A stretch of 64,000 bases of DNA from Psychrobacter aquaticus CMS 56 (GTDB taxonomy: Bacteria; Pseudomonadota; Gammaproteobacteria; Pseudomonadales; Moraxellaceae), in NCBI RefSeq assembly GCF_000471625.1, contig NZ_AUSW01000015.1:243928-307927 (forward strand), written 5' to 3'. This document shows positions 8,619-17,856 of the stretch, piece by piece. The translations under genes and the position numbers were made by a program. Positions within the stretch are counted from its first letter, which is position 1. The number at the start of each line of letters is the position of its first letter. The notes below the pieces were generated by a model that saw nothing but the letters and a program-made list of their open reading frames with translations, did not search any database and was not told where the DNA came from.

Positions 8619-10427
8619 TTACAAAAAGCGTTCATTAAAGTTGCTTTCTGCCATATTTATACTTGTGTCAGAGTTGACAGCAGGTGCTATCAAGCGAAAG
8701 CAAGTTTTTGCATGCTCAGGTATATAGAGCAAACGCGCTTGGTTGGCTTCACAAAAGGCTTGTGATAAATACAATCCTAACCCTGTGCCTGATTGATCCG
8801 TTGTAAAAAACGGATTAAACAAATGCTGTAAATCCTCGAAGCCAACACCAGTACCACCGTCTAGAATATCAATTATAACATCGTTATCAGCACAATAAAT
8901 CTCGATTTCCACATAAGCATGAGGGTGGGCGTAGCTACTATAACGCAAGCCATTGTTAATTAAATTGATTAAGACCTGCTCTAACTGGTGAGTATCGAAT
9001 GATATGGTAGGTTGTGTTTTTACGTGTAGAAAAACGTCGTGTTCCTTAAAGTAGTTCTCTAAAAATGTTGGCATCCATTCAGCCAAGACAATTGACTGCT
9101 GATTTGCGGTTTGCTGGCGAGACAATTTTAAGACGTCTTCAATAATACGGTTTACACGCTTTGTTTGTGAAAATATCATTTTATAAAGTTCATGATTACC
9201 TGTCTCATCATTATTTGAAGTGTTCGCCACCATGCTGTCACCCGTCGATTGCTCTATATTGCTTTCTACTACATCTTCCATCAGTAGCTGACTGGCTTGT
9301 GAGATGGCTGCCAATGGGTTTCTTATTTCATGAGCGATACTGGCCGTCAATTGCCCCAAAGAGGCCAGTTTTAACTGTTGCGCATTGGCTTGCTCACGGC
9401 GTAAATCTTCTAGTAGTATTAATTTACTATTGTCTTTTAATGGAATGATTTGTACACGTAATTTGCCAAATATTGAGGCGTTTGCTACCGCAGGCAAGTC
9501 ATAAATAAAGGCACGAGATTGACCAGCAGCCACTGACAAGCAAGCTTTGAATAGCTGGGCGTGCTGTTTGCTGAGCTGCTGCTGAAAGTTAGATAGCAGT
9601 AGATTGCGGTGGGTACTCTGCGTATCTTCTATATCTACAAAGGTAGGATGCAACGATACTGACGGGTTATGAGAGACGCTGAGTAATTGATGCGCTGCAA
9701 GATTTGCTAAGACGATACGTTGTTCATCGATGACGATGACGCCATTGATCATTTGCGTAATGACTTCTTGATTGATCACATTCAGTCGCTCAACTTCTTT
9801 GGCATGACTGGCTGCCATCTTTTCAAGTTGTACCAAGCGCTGTGAAATAGACCAGCTCAAGCCACCAATTGCCAAAAAGCTGGCTGACATGAGCAGGGCA
9901 TCTCCCAAATTGGTCAAGCTCATACTATTGGCGATGGCATAAAAAAATTGCTGGTAAATAACAAAAATAATAGCAAGTAGGGTGATGATTAATGCTTGTG
10001 AACCATGCAAAAGCATAAAGCTGGCTGCTACCACGACCATATATAGCATGGTTAGCTGTAAGTCAGGAGCGCCCGCTGTATAAAGAAGTAAACTGAGAAT
10101 AATGACGTCTAATGCCAAGCCAAAAGCCAGCTGCCGTCGCATCTGTTTAGAGACAACATAAAACAATCCGAGTAAAATTAAACTCAGTAATACATAAAAA
10201 CTCAGAACCGTTTGTTGCAAAAAGCTCGGTAACGTCGGGCTACTATCAGAGCGAGCGCTAATATAGACTATCAGCATAGAGAACAAGCTGAGGATGAAGC
10301 GGTAACTACTATAGATCAGTCCTAATCGACGCAATTGCGGCAGGGCTAAGGTATCATCGCGGCGTAAATAATGAGAAATGGTAACGAGAATGCGAGGAGC
10401 AGGCTTCATAAATTGACCGTAATACAA
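8619..10427 (-). CDS. pilS: Sensor histidine kinase, PilS type
   Basis: This is the membrane kinase paired with PilR. Residues about 35-200 contain several hydrophobic membrane segments, followed by a PAS-like region (MINGVIVIDEQRIVLANLAA). The dimerisation/phosphorylation motif is SIAHEIRNPLAAISQASQLL, with the phospho-accepting His. ATP-binding boxes follow: N box LINLINNGLRYSS, G1 DILDGGTGVGF and G2 TGLGLYL. The N-terminal six-helix layout fits PilS, which senses pilin levels in the membrane. The call starts at a TTG (10427); the first ATG is at 10409 and is equally plausible, as neither has a clear ribosome-binding site. The upstream response regulator gene ends only about 20-37 bp away. 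Confidence 0.86.
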   Translation of the reverse strand: MYYGQFMKPAPRILVTISHYLRRDDTLALPQLRRLGLIYSSYRFILSLFSMLIVYISARSDSSPTLPSFLQQTVLSFYVLLSLILLGLFYVVSKQMRRQLAFGLALDVIILSLLLYTAGAPDLQLTMLYMVVVAASFMLLHGSQALIITLLAIIFVIYQQFFYAIANSMSLTNLGDALLMSASFLAIGGLSWSISQRLVQLEKMAASHAKEVERLNVINQEVITQMINGVIVIDEQRIVLANLAAHQLLSVSHNPSVSLHPTFVDIEDTQSTHRNLLLSNFQQQLSKQHAQLFKACLSVAAGQSRAFIYDLPAVANASIFGKLRVQIIPLKDNSKLILLEDLRREQANAQQLKLASLGQLTASIAHEIRNPLAAISQASQLLMEDVVESNIEQSTGDSMVANTSNNDETGNHELYKMIFSQTKRVNRIIEDVLKLSRQQTANQQSIVLAEWMPTFLENYFKEHDVFLHVKTQPTISFDTHQLEQVLINLINNGLRYSSYAHPHAYVEIEIYCADNDVIIDILDGGTGVGFEDLQHLFNPFFTTDQSGTGLGLYLSQAFCEANQARLLYIPEHAKTCFRLIAPAVNSDTSINMAESNFNERFL

Positions 10428-10445
10428 GGAGAGTTGCTAAAAATT

Positions 10446-11081
10446 TTACGGTTGAATCAAACCATGACGAATCGCCAGATGGGTCAGTTTGACATCACTA
10501 TCCACACCGACCTTTTCATAAATACGGTAGCGATAAGTATTGATGGTTTTGACACTGACAAATAACTGGTCTGCGATTTGCTGCGGGCTTTGACAATTAA
10601 CCACCATCATGGCGACTTGTTTTTCGCGATCACTTAATAAATTAAAAGGTGAGCTGGCATTATCTGATAATAAAACATCGGCCAACTGTTCGGCGACATC
10701 TTGACTAAAATAACGACTGCCTTGATAGACTTTTTTGACAGCTATGATCATCTCATCAAGCGGAGTCCCTTTAGTGATATAGCCGTTAACACCTGCTTTT
10801 ATGAGCATTGAGGGATAAGGCTGCGCTGACATACTGCTGACTGCTAATATCTTGATACCCATATCCAGTTGAACCAAGCGTTTGGTGGCTTCAAGTCCGC
10901 CAATATTAGGCATATTAACATCCAGTAAAACCACATCAGGACGCAATTGTTTGGCTAGCTTAATGGCCATATCACCGCTGTCTGCTTCGCCAATCACTTC
11001 GATGTCAGCACTGTCTGATAACATACGGCTAATACCCATTCGTACTAAATCATGATCGTCTACTACCAATACTTTAATCAT
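10446..11081 (-). CDS. gacA: LuxR/NarL-family response regulator, GacA/UvrY type
   Basis: The 211-residue protein joins an N-terminal receiver domain (acid pocket VVDDHDLVRMGI, phospho-acceptor in VVLLDVNMPNIGG near residue 54, Lys in YITKGTP) to a C-terminal LuxR-type helix-turn-helix (LSDREKQVAMMVV... QIADQLFVSVKTINTYRYRIYEK). Length and sequence style match GacA/UvrY, which with GacS/BarA controls small regulatory RNAs that sequester CsrA/RsmA. No GacS-like kinase is adjacent; instead pilS and pilR follow on the same strand at about 20 bp, so the three may be cotranscribed. An alternative is that it is a separate NarL-type regulator taking its signal from another kinase. Confidence 0.82.
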   Translation of the reverse strand: MIKVLVVDDHDLVRMGISRMLSDSADIEVIGEADSGDMAIKLAKQLRPDVVLLDVNMPNIGGLEATKRLVQLDMGIKILAVSSMSAQPYPSMLIKAGVNGYITKGTPLDEMIIAVKKVYQGSRYFSQDVAEQLADVLLSDNASSPFNLLSDREKQVAMMVVNCQSPQQIADQLFVSVKTINTYRYRIYEKVGVDSDVKLTHLAIRHGLIQP

Positions 11082-11493
11082 AACTAAACTCTTTATTATT
11101 TGTCAGAATGAAGGTTTTGCCAACATGATAGGAAAAATACGTCTACATCGCTTAAGTTTTTTTAATTTTCATAAATTTAAAATATTGCTAATATACTATA
11201 CAGCTATCATGACTTTATATAACAAAAAGCGAATAATGAGTGCTCGTAGAGTTAAGATATATTGCTAAAGTGTGAATTAATGTTTCTGTAATATAAAGTG
11301 GTTGTAGCAAAATTTGAATGAGGCCAAAATAAACCATTAAATCAGCTTGATACCTTAGACTTAAATCCAAACCATGATACACTAAAAATATAAAAACTCT
11401 ATACGAGTACTTACAAACACATCCATAAACGCTACGTACGTTCATGGCGTCAGACAGTACGTCATTGGCGTGATAACGACAGCAGGAGGCATA
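11082..11493. other. Divergent intergenic region between the gacA-like gene and pbpG
   Basis: About 410 bp, very AT-rich, between two divergent genes. It must contain both promoters. I see no gene with a ribosome-binding site and no clear operator in it. Confidence 0.5.
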
Positions 11494-12576
11494 ATGAAGC
11501 AACTACCATTAACCAAACAGCAATTGATCGCTGCTATGATTTCATTGAGTTTGGGCAGTGTTGCACAAGCCGCACTTACTATTAATGGTAGCACTGATAC
11601 TGGCTCTAGTGCTCGTATGAGTTGGGGCGGTGCTGATAGTTTGTCTGAAGCACGCAATATTATGTACAAATCCAATGGCTCTGCTATCAAAAAAGTAGAT
11701 AGCGGCTATGGCACGACCACCATCACTAATGCCAATAATTTCGGTAGTAGCAGTAACAATAGCAGTAATCGCTATAACACGACTTACCGCGGCGCATTTG
11801 GTAGTAGTGATATGATTCCGATCAGTGTGGATTCGCGTAGTGTCGCAGTTATCGATGCCGAAACAGGTGAATCTATTTACGAAAAAGACGCTGATATTGC
11901 CCGTCCTATGGCCAGTATTAGCAAAGTAATGACGGCGATGGTTGTGTTGGATGCTGGTCTCGATATGCGTGAAGAGCTTACACTTGATCCAGAGGATTTT
12001 GTCGGCCCTAAGCGTGCCAGCTCAAACCTCAAATCAGGCGACCGTCTCAATCGTGCTGAAATGCTGTTAATGGCATTAATGAAGTCAGAAAACCCAGCAG
12101 CGAAGAGTCTTGCCCGTAACTATCCAGGTGGCTATAGCGCCTTTATGCGGGCGATGAACCGCAAAGCTCAAGATTTGGGTATGACTACGGCTTTCTTTGG
12201 TGATCCAACGGGTCTTGATAAGCGTAACGTGGCTTCATCGAAAGACTTGGTAAAAATGGTACGTGCTGCTGGTAATTACGATGTGATTCGTCGTTTTTCT
12301 ACCACCAAAAATTATGACTTTTATGTGTCTAATTACTCTAGTGGTAATCGTACTTATAAAGCCAATAACACCAGTAGCCTAGTTCGTGATGGTGCTTATC
12401 CAATCGGTATCTCAAAAACAGGTTTCATCAATGAAGCTGGCCGTTGTGTGGTGATGGAAACGCGTGTGAATAATCGCCCAGCTATTATTGTTATATTAGG
12501 AGCGAACAGCTCAGCCACGCGTTGGGGCGATGCAAAAAACATTCTTAACAGTTTGGCGACTCGCCGCACAGTGTAA
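11494..12576 (+). CDS. pbpG: D-alanyl-D-alanine endopeptidase / PBP7-type serine peptidase (S11)
   Basis: PBP7-type enzymes cut peptide cross-links in periplasmic peptidoglycan. I use the ATG at 11494 (MKQLPLTKQQLIAAMISLSL), which has a perfect AGGAGG 6 nt upstream; the frame is open 24 bp further. A signal peptide ends in AQA (about residue 26) and is followed by a Ser/Gly/Asn-rich stretch of about 80 residues. The catalytic domain has all three S11 motifs: SxxK in PMASISKVMTAM, SxN in ALMKSENPAAKSL and KTG in GISKTGFINEAG. It is monocistronic, with a strong terminator 56 bp beyond the stop codon. Confidence 0.92.
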   Translation: MKQLPLTKQQLIAAMISLSLGSVAQAALTINGSTDTGSSARMSWGGADSLSEARNIMYKSNGSAIKKVDSGYGTTTITNANNFGSSSNNSSNRYNTTYRGAFGSSDMIPISVDSRSVAVIDAETGESIYEKDADIARPMASISKVMTAMVVLDAGLDMREELTLDPEDFVGPKRASSNLKSGDRLNRAEMLLMALMKSENPAAKSLARNYPGGYSAFMRAMNRKAQDLGMTTAFFGDPTGLDKRNVASSKDLVKMVRAAGNYDVIRRFSTTKNYDFYVSNYSSGNRTYKANNTSSLVRDGAYPIGISKTGFINEAGRCVVMETRVNNRPAIIVILGANSSATRWGDAKNILNSLATRRTV

Positions 12577-12631
12577 GCTTATTGCCCAAATTTTTATAAA
12601 AAGTAGTATTTATAAAAAAGTAAGCATTTAT

Positions 12632-12664
12632 AAAAAGGCTGTTATGTTATATAACAGCCTTTTT
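12632..12664 (+). terminator. Rho-independent terminator after pbpG
   Basis: A perfect stem GGCTGTTAT / ATAACAGCC with a 5-nt loop is flanked by A and T runs. Just upstream are three imperfect copies of TTTATAAAAA. The hairpin lies before the thiE start and argues against a longer thiE start. Confidence 0.88.
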
Positions 12665-12691
12665 ATTGTGTTGAAATCAAGGACGCATGAT

Positions 12692-13360
12692 ATGATTCAA
12701 TCACCCACTTCTCCTATGCCGCGACTATATTTACTAACCAATGACGATGAATTTGCACTTCTTTATCAGAAGTTAGAGGCAGCATTGGCAACAGGGTTGA
12801 TCGCGCTATTACAAGTTCGTCGCAAACAAACACTGACATTGCCTGATGGTGAGTCAATACTTTACGAAGAAGCGCTAAAGATAGTTAATTTGGCCAAAGC
12901 TCATAACGTGGCAGTTGTCATAAATGATGACATTGATTTGGCAAAAAAGCTTGGCGTTGGTGTGCATTTGGGTCAAACCGATGGCGATATTAGTGACGCT
13001 AAACAGCAATTAGCCTCAGATCAGATCATCGGCCGCACTTGTCACGGTGATATGGATTTGGTTGCTGAGGCGAAAAATGATGGGGCAAGTTACGCGGCAA
13101 TGGGTGCTGTTTTTACTTCTACAACTAAGCCAAACGCTGATATTGTTTCTCGGTCGCAGCTGATGCAAGGTTGTCAGCAGGGTATAGCGATGTGCGTGAT
13201 AGGGGGACTGACGGCAGAAAACGTCTCAGAGCTGGTAGGTTTGCCCATTACGTATGTGGCGGTCGTTGGCGATATTATGGATTTGCCAATAGAGCGCATC
13301 GCAAATCGCTGTCAGCAATGGCAGCAGGCATTTTCCAATTGGAATAAGCCTGCTTTATAA
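12692..13360 (+). CDS. thiE: Thiamine phosphate synthase family protein
   Basis: ThiE couples the thiazole phosphate and HMP pyrophosphate to make thiamine monophosphate. The frame is open from 12530, but the ATG at 12692 (MIQSPTSPMPRLYLLTND) has AAGGAC at good spacing and lies after the pbpG terminator, so I start there (222 residues). Family motifs are in order: ALLQVRRK, VVINDDIDLAKKLGVGVHLGQTDGD, IIGRTCHGDMDLVAEA, GASYAAMGAVFTSTTKPNAD and the glycine-rich phosphate loop CVIGGLTAENV. No thiamine (TPP) riboswitch is visible upstream and no other thi gene is near. A TenI-like role is a less likely alternative. Confidence 0.88.
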   Translation: MIQSPTSPMPRLYLLTNDDEFALLYQKLEAALATGLIALLQVRRKQTLTLPDGESILYEEALKIVNLAKAHNVAVVINDDIDLAKKLGVGVHLGQTDGDISDAKQQLASDQIIGRTCHGDMDLVAEAKNDGASYAAMGAVFTSTTKPNADIVSRSQLMQGCQQGIAMCVIGGLTAENVSELVGLPITYVAVVGDIMDLPIERIANRCQQWQQAFSNWNKPAL

Positions 13361-13411
13361 TAGCTAACCTGAATAATAAATACCCTAAAAGTAGTAGGAC
13401 TGACCGTCATA

Positions 13412-13741
13412 CTATGCCGCATGATCCATACATAAGGTCGCATAAGGAAGTGCTTCTAAGCGTTGCTCTTCGATTTTTTCGCCGCATACTTCACACGCAC
13501 CATAAGTGCCATTTTCAATGCGGCTTAAGGCATTCTCGACGTGAACTAAGCTTTGACGTGCTTCACCCATAAGATTTTTGCGCATGTCGTTTTGACGATA
13601 AGAAATCGCTTGATCCTCCCAGTGCTCATTCAGATCGTCTTGTGGGTTTTGAATATGATCTTCGATTTTGTCGATTCGAGTTTTGTATTCATCTTTCAGT
13701 TTTAATAAATTTTGCTTAGCAGCATTTAGATCGATACTCAT
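13412..13741 (-). CDS. Small DksA/TraR family zinc-finger protein
   Basis: The 109-residue protein has an N-terminal coiled-coil-like segment (NLLKLKDEYKTRIDKIEDHI) and a C-terminal zinc finger, CEVCGEK...LCMDHA, of the DksA/TraR type with CxxC plus a Cys-x-x-His second half. DksA proteins enter the RNA polymerase secondary channel and modulate stringent-response promoters. It is shorter than canonical DksA (about 150) and longer than TraR (about 70), and the last zinc ligand appears to be His, so it is more likely a paralogue (YbiI-like) than DksA itself. The AGGAGAATACA before the ATG is a good ribosome-binding site. Confidence 0.82.
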   Translation of the reverse strand: MSIDLNAAKQNLLKLKDEYKTRIDKIEDHIQNPQDDLNEHWEDQAISYRQNDMRKNLMGEARQSLVHVENALSRIENGTYGACEVCGEKIEEQRLEALPYATLCMDHAA

Positions 13742-14414
13742 TGTATTCTCCTAATGATTTTTTATTGTTAACGGTTCTAGTTTAAAGAGGCTAACTGATG
13801 AGTACCACCACAAAATGTTACTGATATTTAGGGCGTGTTTGATATTCACAAATAGGCACTGCTGATCGCTAAAACGGTTCCAGACAAGGCGCAAGTCGAT
13901 GATAATGTGAATACCTTAGCGAGACTTGCAACACCGTATGGGGCAGTTTTAGCATCAGCCCCAATCATAAAAACAGGGGGCAGAACTCTTTTTTGCCGTT
14001 TCATTGCTAAAAATAGCCATATAGAATGACTATACTTACTATTTTTACCGTCGAATCGCCTAAAAAATAGTCTCTGTCAGTGCCATGGTCGAATGCTCAA
14101 CACTCCCTAATTTATCTTCGAATCAGTCCGAAAGTTTTTCGCTTGCAATGTGGTGTTAATCTGTTGCGTTCATTAAATTATGATAGTCAAATCCAGATAG
14201 GTTCTCTATGAGCAACTGCCAAAAAGCTGGTAGAATACACCGCCGTTAATTTTTGCTTGCTACGCCTATTGAATACAGTGGATTTAACGTGCAGCAAGAC
14301 AAATCGATAAAACACCGCCAATAAATAGCAATTGATCGCCATCTTTTTATAACAATTCTTCAGTAATAATAGTAACCGTAAATTAACCAACAGATTGATC
14401 CATAGGAGCAGGTA
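13742..14414. other. Long non-coding region upstream of pgk with repeat-like palindromes
   Basis: This 673-bp gap has no convincing gene. At 13861-13875 GCTGATCGCTAAAAC pairs with GTTTTAGCATCAGC at 13946-13959, one base apart from a perfect inverted repeat. A second hairpin at 14009-14046 has nested stems AAAAATAG/CTATTTTT and TATAG/CTATA. This looks like a mobile or repeated intergenic sequence. The pgk promoter should lie in 14200-14400, but I cannot assign it. Confidence 0.5.
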
Positions 14415-15629
14415 ATGAATTTTTTGCGTATGAGTGAGCTGAACTTAACGGATAAAGTAGTATTGATTCGAGAAGATTTAAACGTGCCTATCAAAAACAG
14501 TAAGGTTACGAGCGATGCTCGCTTGCAAGCAAGTTTGCCTACCATTAAGCTAGCACTAGAAAAAGGCGCTGCCGTCATCGTTTGCTCGCATTTAGGACGT
14601 CCCACTGAGGGAGCGCCTGAAACCGTATATTCGTTGGCACCTGTGGCTGATTATTTGACTGATAAGCTCGGCTCACAACTGTCTACTCCAGTCAATCTCA
14701 ATCGTGACTATTTGACGCAAGGCGTGTCGATTAAAGCTGGTGAAGTTGTCTTGTTAGAGAACGTACGTTTCAACATCGGCGAAAAGAAAAATGATGCCAC
14801 TTTATCGAAACTATATGCAGATTTGTGCGATGTGTTTGTAATGGATGCTTTTGGTACAGCACACCGTGCGCAAGCGTCAACTGAAGGCGTCACTCAAGCC
14901 ATGCGTCAAGCAGGTAAAACGGTATGCGCCGGACCTTTGCTAGCTGCCGAATTGGATGCTTTGAGTTTGGCGCTTGAAACGCCAGCACAGCCCATGTTGG
15001 CTATCGTTGGTGGATCGAAAGTATCGACAAAGTTAGAAGTACTTCATAGCTTGGCAGAAGTATGCAGCCAAATTATCGTTGGCGGTGGCATTGCCAATAC
15101 TTTCTTAGCAGCACAAGGTCATAGTGTGGGTGCTTCCTTATATGAAGTAGACTTGCTTGATACTGCTCGTGAGATTATGAGCAAAACTGAGATTTTATTG
15201 CCTGAATATGTTGTCGTAGCAGACAAAAATGACATCAATTTTGACGATTTCATTGGCTCACTACAACAAGCCACTGCGACCATCAAATCTGTTGATACGA
15301 TTGGCGACAATGACATGATATTAGACATTGCGCCTGAAAGTGCACAGCAGCTTGCTGATGCGGTGAGCCATGCAAAAACCATCTTATGGAATGGGCCGGT
15401 AGGTGTTTTCGAAGTAGATACTTTTGGCAGTGGTACGCAAATACTGGCGGCGGCTGTAAAAGATAGTGAAGGTTTCTCGATTGCGGGTGGCGGTGATACC
15501 TTGGCGGCAATTGATAAATATCAAGTTGCTGATGGTGTTAGTTATATGTCAACAGGTGGCGGTGCATTCTTGGAGTTTGTAGAAGGTAAGGTTTTGCCTG
15601 CAGTCGCTGCGCTACAAATTGATGCTTAA
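14415..15629 (+). CDS. pgk: Phosphoglycerate kinase
   Basis: Pgk transfers the acyl phosphate of 1,3-bisphosphoglycerate to ADP in glycolysis and runs in reverse in gluconeogenesis. The 404-residue length fits bacterial Pgk. Motifs include [55 protein letters not shown], the hinge region [27 protein letters not shown] and the nucleotide loop [12 protein letters not shown]. The ATG at 14415 has GGAGC about 8 nt upstream. fba follows on the same strand about 1 kb later, with a small lipoprotein gene between. Confidence 0.97.
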   Translation: MNFLRMSELNLTDKVVLIREDLNVPIKNSKVTSDARLQASLPTIKLALEKGAAVIVCSHLGRPTEGAPETVYSLAPVADYLTDKLGSQLSTPVNLNRDYLTQGVSIKAGEVVLLENVRFNIGEKKNDATLSKLYADLCDVFVMDAFGTAHRAQASTEGVTQAMRQAGKTVCAGPLLAAELDALSLALETPAQPMLAIVGGSKVSTKLEVLHSLAEVCSQIIVGGGIANTFLAAQGHSVGASLYEVDLLDTAREIMSKTEILLPEYVVVADKNDINFDDFIGSLQQATATIKSVDTIGDNDMILDIAPESAQQLADAVSHAKTILWNGPVGVFEVDTFGSGTQILAAAVKDSEGFSIAGGGDTLAAIDKYQVADGVSYMSTGGGAFLEFVEGKVLPAVAALQIDA

Positions 15630-15659
15630 GCAATTAACATTACTCAGCTATTTAGTAAC

Positions 15660-15677
15660 ATTAGATGTACATCTAAT
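15660..15677. repeat. Perfect 18-bp palindrome after pgk
   Basis: ATTAGATGTACATCTAAT is a perfect palindrome 30 bp after the pgk stop codon. It has no T run, so it is not a standard terminator; a protein-binding site is possible. Confidence 0.4.
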
Positions 15678-15880
15678 AGTAATGGTCTAAGGTAGGCTGT
15701 GAAAATAGTGCTTTGGCTATTGTTTTATTTATTTATACATTAAATAGTAGTGGCCATCGATTATTATTAAGTGGTAATTATTTGTTTCTAAACTGAAAAT
15801 TGTTATTGCATGTCTTATTTGCACTCTATAAAATAGCGCAACCATGTATTTTGACATGCTTTATTTACGAGAGGTTTATT

Positions 15881-16267
15881 ATGTTAAAACGTCATTTATT
15901 ACTTGCTAGCGTACTTGCTGGCACTTTTGCAGTTACTGCATGTAGCCAACAGACAGAAGAGAACACTGAAGCTGCTGTTGAGTCTGCAGGCGATGATGCT
16001 GCTGCCAATACTGAAGCCGCTGCTGCTGAAACCGAAGCTGCCGCTGCTGAAGCGGAAGTTGCTGCTCAAAATGCTGGCACTGAAGTTGCCGAAAGCGCTG
16101 AAACTGCCGGTGCTGCTACTACCGATGCACTAGCAAATACTGGTGAAGCGGTTGTGGTAGGCGCAAATGAAGCCGTTGCCAATACTGCTGAAGTGGTTGC
16201 CGATGGCGCAGCTGCTGTTGAGAATAAAGCCAGTGAAAATGCAGTAGAAGCAGAGCAACAGTACTAA
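15881..16267 (+). CDS. Ala/Glu-rich small lipoprotein
   Basis: A 128-residue protein starting at the ATG at 15881, with GAGAGG 7 nt upstream. The signal peptide MLKRHLLLASVLAGTFAVTAC ends in a lipobox (VTAC), so the mature protein should be lipidated at that Cys. The rest is low-complexity: repeated Ala-Glu-rich segments such as EAAAAETEAAAAEAEVAAQ that predict one long, acidic helix, perhaps a spacer or a peptidoglycan- or membrane-associated coiled coil. I recognise no functional domain. It has its own terminator and is probably transcribed alone. Confidence 0.78.
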   Translation: MLKRHLLLASVLAGTFAVTACSQQTEENTEAAVESAGDDAAANTEAAAAETEAAAAEAEVAAQNAGTEVAESAETAGAATTDALANTGEAVVVGANEAVANTAEVVADGAAAVENKASENAVEAEQQY

Positions 16268-16332
16268 TTAGCAGTTTTAATTTTAAGCATTGGTTATAAA
16301 TACTAATTGCTTTATAAGCCCTCAAAATATTT

Positions 16333-16363
16333 AAAAAGCTTTGGTAATAGCCAAGGCTTTTTT
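16333..16363 (+). terminator. Rho-independent terminator after the Ala/Glu-rich lipoprotein gene
   Basis: AAAAAGCTTTGG pairs with CCAAGGCTTTTTT around a 6-nt loop, with a T run at its end. Confidence 0.82.
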
Positions 16364-16549
16364 GTATTTAAAACATTCATCTAGCACAGGCAAATCAAAG
16401 ACATAAGGTATTTGGTTTATGGGTATTTATAATAAACCTGTATATGAGATAAGTCCTACCAAATAGATTGATAAAAACTGACCGTATTTTTTATAAATTA
16501 AGCAAAGAAATAAATAGTCGGCTAAGCGCTACGAAGCGGTGACAATTTT

Positions 16550-16558
16550 TGCTATAAT
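16550..16558 (+). promoter_or_regulatory. Putative extended -10 promoter of fba
   Basis: TGCTATAAT is an extended -10 element (TGnTATAAT) about 145 bp before the fba start codon. No good -35 is seen at 17 bp, which is typical of extended -10 promoters. The rest of the gap 16364-16703 is AT-rich and shows no gene. Confidence 0.5.
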
Positions 16559-16703
16559 CACGGCGTAATAATTACGATAAAAAATACCGGTTTTTCGCTG
16601 GTCTGGCTATATAAGGCTAGGATTTTAGGGCAATTGTTGCAACATCGTATTTTTAAGAATGATTTCTTAATATCATATTCAAAATTTAATCAGAGAGCGT
16701 TTT

Positions 16704-17741
16704 ATGGCCTTAATATCGTTACGTCAACTTCTAGATCACGCCGCTGAGCACAGCTACGGTGTTCCTGCTTTCAACGTCAATAATTTAGAGCAGATGCGTG
16801 CAATCATGATGGCGGCTGATGCCTGTGACTCACCTGTCATCGTCCAAGCCAGTGCTGGCGCACGTAGTTATGCAGGCTCGGCATTTTTGCGTCATCTGAT
16901 TATTGCTGCTATCGAAGAGTGGCCACATATTCCAGTAGTGATGCATCAAGACCATGGTATGTCACCAGCTATTTGCCAGCGCTCCATTCAGCTGGGTTTT
17001 TCATCAGTAATGATGGATGGCTCACTTGGTGAAGATGGCAAAACGCCAATGGACTATGATTATAATGCCAGCGTCACTCGCGAAGTTGTCAAAATGGCAC
17101 ATGCGTGCGGTGTTTCTGTAGAAGGCGAGATTGGTTGCTTGGGCAGTCTTGAGACAGGAATGGCAGGCGAAGAAGACGGCTCTGGTGCAGAAGGCGTGCT
17201 TGATCACGAGCAACTATTGACCAGTGCTGACGAAGCCGAACAATTCGTAAAAGATACTAATGTCGATGCGTTGGCTATTGCGATTGGCACAAGCCACGGC
17301 GCTTATAAATTTACACGTCCACCAACGGGCGATATTTTATCTATTGAGCGGGTAAAAGAGATTCATGCGCGTATTCCGAACACCCACCTTGTAATGCATG
17401 GTTCATCATCAGTCCCGCAAGAATGGCTAAAAGTCATCAATGAGAATGGCGGTGATATTGGTGAAACTTATGGTGTGCCAGTTGAGCAGATCGTTGAAGC
17501 GATTAAACATGGTGTGCGTAAAGTAAACATCGATACCGATTTGCGTCTAGCGTCGACAGGTGCTATCCGTGAGTTTCTGGTAAAAAACCCAAGTGAATTT
17601 GATCCACGTAAATATTTCAAAGCGTCTATGGTCGCGATGTCAGATATCTGTACCAATCGTTTTGAAGCCTTTGGTTCTGCTGGTCAAGCGCATAAGATTC
17701 GCCCAATCAGCCTCGAAGGTATGGTTGCTTTTTATCAGTAA
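16704..17741 (+). CDS. fba: Class II fructose-bisphosphate aldolase
   Basis: This zinc-dependent aldolase splits fructose 1,6-bisphosphate into DHAP and glyceraldehyde 3-phosphate. The 345-residue sequence matches the longer bacterial class II type: [17 protein letters not shown], the zinc/active site [49 protein letters not shown] and [11 protein letters not shown]. The His residues in QDHG, TSHG and MHGSSS are the expected metal ligands. Together with gpmI and pgk nearby, it makes this region rich in lower-glycolysis/gluconeogenesis genes, though each has separate signals. The ATG at 16704 follows AGAGAGCG. Confidence 0.97.
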   Translation: MALISLRQLLDHAAEHSYGVPAFNVNNLEQMRAIMMAADACDSPVIVQASAGARSYAGSAFLRHLIIAAIEEWPHIPVVMHQDHGMSPAICQRSIQLGFSSVMMDGSLGEDGKTPMDYDYNASVTREVVKMAHACGVSVEGEIGCLGSLETGMAGEEDGSGAEGVLDHEQLLTSADEAEQFVKDTNVDALAIAIGTSHGAYKFTRPPTGDILSIERVKEIHARIPNTHLVMHGSSSVPQEWLKVINENGGDIGETYGVPVEQIVEAIKHGVRKVNIDTDLRLASTGAIREFLVKNPSEFDPRKYFKASMVAMSDICTNRFEAFGSAGQAHKIRPISLEGMVAFYQ

Positions 17742-17856
17742 ATGACGTTGGTATCAATACATGACGTTGGTAAAAGATAGCCGTTAATACGGTCATTAAC
17801 CCTGAAATGACAGTGGATTGTATTTTTATAATAGCCCTTATAAGAGGTAGTAAGTG

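Noticed and set aside
11215..11502. 95-codon minus-strand open frame between the gacA-like gene and pbpG
   Set aside because: It covers the region that must hold both promoters, has no start signal and is very AT-rich.
12530..12691. Longer N-terminus for ThiE
   Set aside because: It would run through the pbpG terminator; the ATG at 12692 has a good ribosome-binding site and gives the normal length.
12580..12691. Thiamine (TPP) riboswitch before thiE
   Set aside because: Only a terminator hairpin and AT-rich repeats are there; the conserved THI-box pattern is absent.
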